Source: Candidatus Omnitrophota bacterium (lineage in GTDB: Bacteria > Omnitrophota > Gorgyraeia > S143-82). Taken from it: a stretch of 16,461 nucleotides of DNA. Positions 14,539-16,461 of this stretch are shown here, piece by piece. Each line of letters begins with the position of its first letter. Position 1 is the first letter of the stretch. The stretch lies in the NCBI GenBank assembly GCA_027034965.1, contig JALVWL010000017.1:1-16461 (forward strand), written 5' to 3'. Under the pieces are notes generated by a model. That model made no database searches, had not been told where the DNA came from, and saw nothing but the letters and a program-made list of their open reading frames with translations. The position numbers and the translations under genes were made by a program.

Positions 14539-15630
14539 ATGCTTTATAATCTATTCTATAGATTCAGTGATATCTGGATTGGGTTTAATGTCCTAAAATA
14601 TATATCCTTTCGTTCTATAATGGCTGTTGTGACTGGTTTTTTGCTTTCCTGGTTCTTAATCGGAAAAGGGATAGGGCTTTTGAAGAAATCCCAGCTCCTA
14701 CAGGTTACGCGCGACGAGAAGGAGTGCCCTGACCTTTCTGACTGGCACAAAACCAAACAATCCACCCCGACGATGGGAGGTATATTTATACTCGCATCTC
14801 TGCTTATTACATGGCTGTTGTGGGTGGATTGGACAAATCCATTTTTGTGGGTGAGTATATATGCGCTTTTGCATCTTGGTTTCTTAGGATTGATCGATGA
14901 CCTGCGAAAATTTAAGGGGAAATCCGCAAGAGGGGTATCCAAGAGAACAAAACTATTTAATCAGGCCATTGTTGGCCTTATCATTGGCGCGTGGATTTTA
15001 TCCCAGCCATGGATTCCAAATGAGATCTTCTTCCCATTTTTTAAGAGATTGGCGATGAATTTGGGTATATTTTATGTCTTGTGGTCAGCTTTCGTCGTAA
15101 CTGCTTCGTCTAACGCAGTAAACCTAACCGATGGTATGGATGGCCTTGCAATAGGCTGCACTGCAATAGTTGCCCTAACCTATGCCATTCTTGCCTATAT
15201 TACTGGAAACGCAAAACTGGCAACTTATTTGTTTGTCCCCTATGTCCCTGGTGCAGGGGAGATTGCGGTTATATGCGCTGGATTGTTTGGTGTATCTTTA
15301 GGTTATCTTTGGTACAATGCCTATCCTGCAGAGGTCTTTATGGGTGATGTTGGCGCATTGGCCCTGGGAGGGCTTATCGGTGCGCTTGCTTTGTTTATCA
15401 AACAGGAGATATTGCTTATTATTGCGGGTGGGGTTTTTGTTTTGGAGGCCATGTCAGTGATATTGCAGATAGGATCCTTTCGTCTTTTTGGAAGGCGCAT
15501 ATTTAGGGTAGCGCCATTGCATCATCACTTTCAGGTCAAAGGCAGGCATGAGGTAAAGGTAATCGTTCGTTTTTGGATAATATCCGGCCTTCTTGCCTTG
15601 TTTGCACTGGTGACTTTGAAGTTGAGATGA
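14539..15630 (+). CDS. mraY: Phospho-N-acetylmuramoyl-pentapeptide-transferase (MraY)
   Basis: MraY transfers phospho-MurNAc-pentapeptide from UDP to undecaprenyl phosphate, making lipid I for peptidoglycan. The 363-residue polytopic membrane protein has all the hallmarks: STPTMGG (74-80), D120-D121 (GLIDDLRK), NAVNLTDGMDGL (192-203, with the catalytic-site Asp residues), FMGDVGA (267-273) and the histidine cluster APLHHHFQ (325-332). The N-terminus has an extra amphipathic lead (MLYNLFYRFSDIWIGFNVLK) typical of the family. AGG stands five bases before the ATG. It is not beside murE, murF, murD or ftsW, its usual neighbours. It sits between a K+ channel and a DNA glycosylase, with one base separating it from the latter. 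Confidence 0.97.
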   Translation: MLYNLFYRFSDIWIGFNVLKYISFRSIMAVVTGFLLSWFLIGKGIGLLKKSQLLQVTRDEKECPDLSDWHKTKQSTPTMGGIFILASLLITWLLWVDWTNPFLWVSIYALLHLGFLGLIDDLRKFKGKSARGVSKRTKLFNQAIVGLIIGAWILSQPWIPNEIFFPFFKRLAMNLGIFYVLWSAFVVTASSNAVNLTDGMDGLAIGCTAIVALTYAILAYITGNAKLATYLFVPYVPGAGEIAVICAGLFGVSLGYLWYNAYPAEVFMGDVGALALGGLIGALALFIKQEILLIIAGGVFVLEAMSVILQIGSFRLFGRRIFRVAPLHHHFQVKGRHEVKVIVRFWIISGLLALFALVTLKLR

Positions 15631-15631
15631 T

Positions 15632-16285
15632 ATGGGGGATTTAACCAACGTATTAAAAGACATCTACAATAGGCTATATTCTGCATTTGGGCCGCAGCAT
15701 TGGTGGCCGGGAGAAAGCCGTTTTGAGATTATCGTTGGTGCGGTGCTTACCCAGAATACGAATTGGAAGAACGTAGAGCGAGCAATAGCAAATCTGAAAC
15801 AGGCAGGGAACCTTGATATACAGAAAATTTATGAACTTGATATAGGAACCCTCGCAGGGCTTATTCGCCCAGCAGGGTATTTCAATATAAAGGCAAAGAG
15901 GCTAAAGAACCTCATCAAATTTATTGTTGAAGGGTATTCCGCTGACCTTGACAGGATGTTTTCAGCTGACACCTATTCCTTGCGCCAGCAATTACTTGAA
16001 ATAAACGGCCTTGGTCCAGAGACAGTGGATTCTATCCTTCTCTATGCAGGGAATAAACCAGTCTTTGTCGTGGATGCCTATACCAGGCGCATCTTCTCCC
16101 GCCATAGTATCTGTTTTGAGGATATTAGCTATGATGAGCTTCAGTCATTAATAGAGGCGCATATAGACAGGGACGTTAGTCTTTATAACGAATATCATGC
16201 CTTATTGGTAAGATTAGGCAAAGACTATTGCAAAAAGAGTAATCCGTTATGCAATAAGTGTCCGATAAAAGGAATTTTTCTGTAA
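15632..16285 (+). CDS. HhH-GPD DNA glycosylase, endonuclease III fold, MagIII-like
   Basis: The 217-residue protein is a helix-hairpin-helix base-excision glycosylase. The hairpin is INGLGPETVDS (124-134) and the catalytic aspartate is D148 in VVDAYTRR. E. coli Nth has a catalytic Lys in LPGVGRKT; here E130 stands at that place, so a lyase activity like that of Nth is not expected. VGAVLTQNTNW, RPAGYFNIKAKRL and the PQHWWP lead resemble Helicobacter pylori MagIII, a 3-methyladenine glycosylase of almost the same length, so alkylated-purine repair is a reasonable guess. The C-terminus keeps C200, C207 and C210 in the iron-sulfur spacing C-x6-C-x2-C, but the fourth position is F216 and the protein ends one residue later. 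It is the last gene of the run and starts one base after the mraY stop. Confidence 0.88.
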   Translation: MGDLTNVLKDIYNRLYSAFGPQHWWPGESRFEIIVGAVLTQNTNWKNVERAIANLKQAGNLDIQKIYELDIGTLAGLIRPAGYFNIKAKRLKNLIKFIVEGYSADLDRMFSADTYSLRQQLLEINGLGPETVDSILLYAGNKPVFVVDAYTRRIFSRHSICFEDISYDELQSLIEAHIDRDVSLYNEYHALLVRLGKDYCKKSNPLCNKCPIKGIFL

Positions 16286-16364
16286 GAGGTTAGCTGTAAG
16301 AAAAGTTTTTCGCTGTGTAAGATTTTTTAACAAACACTCTTTGCCTGAGCCTCTGAATTCCATA

Positions 16365-16419
16365 AAACCCAGATTATGCAATAGGGATTTGTGATATAAT
16401 GGAACTCGTTGTAGGACAA
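16365..16419 (+). promoter_or_regulatory. Extended -10 promoter-like repeat, copy 2
   Basis: This block is identical to 4231-4285 at 52 of 55 positions and carries TGATATAAT at 16392-16400. It lies in the 176 bases after the glycosylase gene; 16286-16364 shows no gene and only weak, T-rich repeats with no convincing terminator. Transcription would start near 16407 and leave a leader of about 43 bases before the possible gene start at 16450. Confidence 0.6.
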
Positions 16420-16449
16420 TAGGAAAAGCTAAAGATAAGGATTCACTTT

Positions 16450-16461
16450 GTGGTTAAACTA
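16450..16461 (+). CDS. Possible start of a further gene, cut by the window end
   Basis: GTG GTT AAA CTA is read at the very end of the window. AAGGA (16437-16441) lies eight bases before the GTG, and the promoter-like repeat at 16365-16419 points at it. Only four codons are visible, so no function can be given, and it could instead be the edge of another intergenic repeat. Confidence 0.3.

Noticed and set aside
16286..16364. Terminator after the glycosylase gene
   Set aside because: There are T runs and short direct repeats (GCTGTAAGA / GCTGTGTAAGA), but no stable GC-containing hairpin directly before a U-tract.

Overview
The window is a compact bacterial segment with every gene on the + strand and moderate GC. 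The genes look Gram-negative-like (exported TPR protein, TolQ/TolR-type motor pair). They resemble what I associate with uncultured PVC-type or Omnitrophota-like lineages, but that placement rests on overall gene style and not on a phylogeny. The window appears to begin inside one repeated motif (1-21) and ends 42 bases after a copy of another (16365-16419). This is what a short-read metagenome contig broken at repeats would look like. Region 1 (1-6488) holds three single genes, each separated by about 310-330 bases of non-coding DNA: alaS (alanyl-tRNA synthetase), a solitary hisD (histidinol dehydrogenase) and an exported 542-residue protein of unknown function. All three long gaps carry the same architecture: an imperfect palindromic element of about 160-190 bases, followed by a conserved promoter-like cassette (consensus GAATTCTAATGYATAMTCCG) just before the next start codon. 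The second gap also has an extended -10 promoter-like motif upstream, and that motif recurs at the right end of the window. Region 2 (6489-16285) is a tight nine-gene run with overlaps or gaps of at most about 40 bases. In order: an exported Memo-AMMECR1 fusion with a second in-frame ribosome binding site at the AMMECR1 start; an 812-residue exported TPR protein; an ExbB/TolQ/MotA-type channel; an ExbD/TolR-type subunit; a small membrane-anchored protein of unknown family; an MGDG-synthase-type lipid glycosyltransferase; a TrkH/KtrB-type potassium channel; mraY; and a DNA glycosylase of the endonuclease III fold that resembles MagIII. Most of this run concerns the cell envelope: a proton-motive-force coupled inner-membrane motor with a very large periplasmic TPR partner, glycolipid synthesis, lipid I synthesis and ion transport. 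The most unusual items are the repeat/promoter composite shared by unrelated genes, the dual-start secreted Memo-AMMECR1 gene, the unrecognised protein in the TolA/TonB position, and the glycosylase with one iron-sulfur cysteine replaced by Phe. No tRNA, rRNA, CRISPR array, transposase or phage gene was seen.
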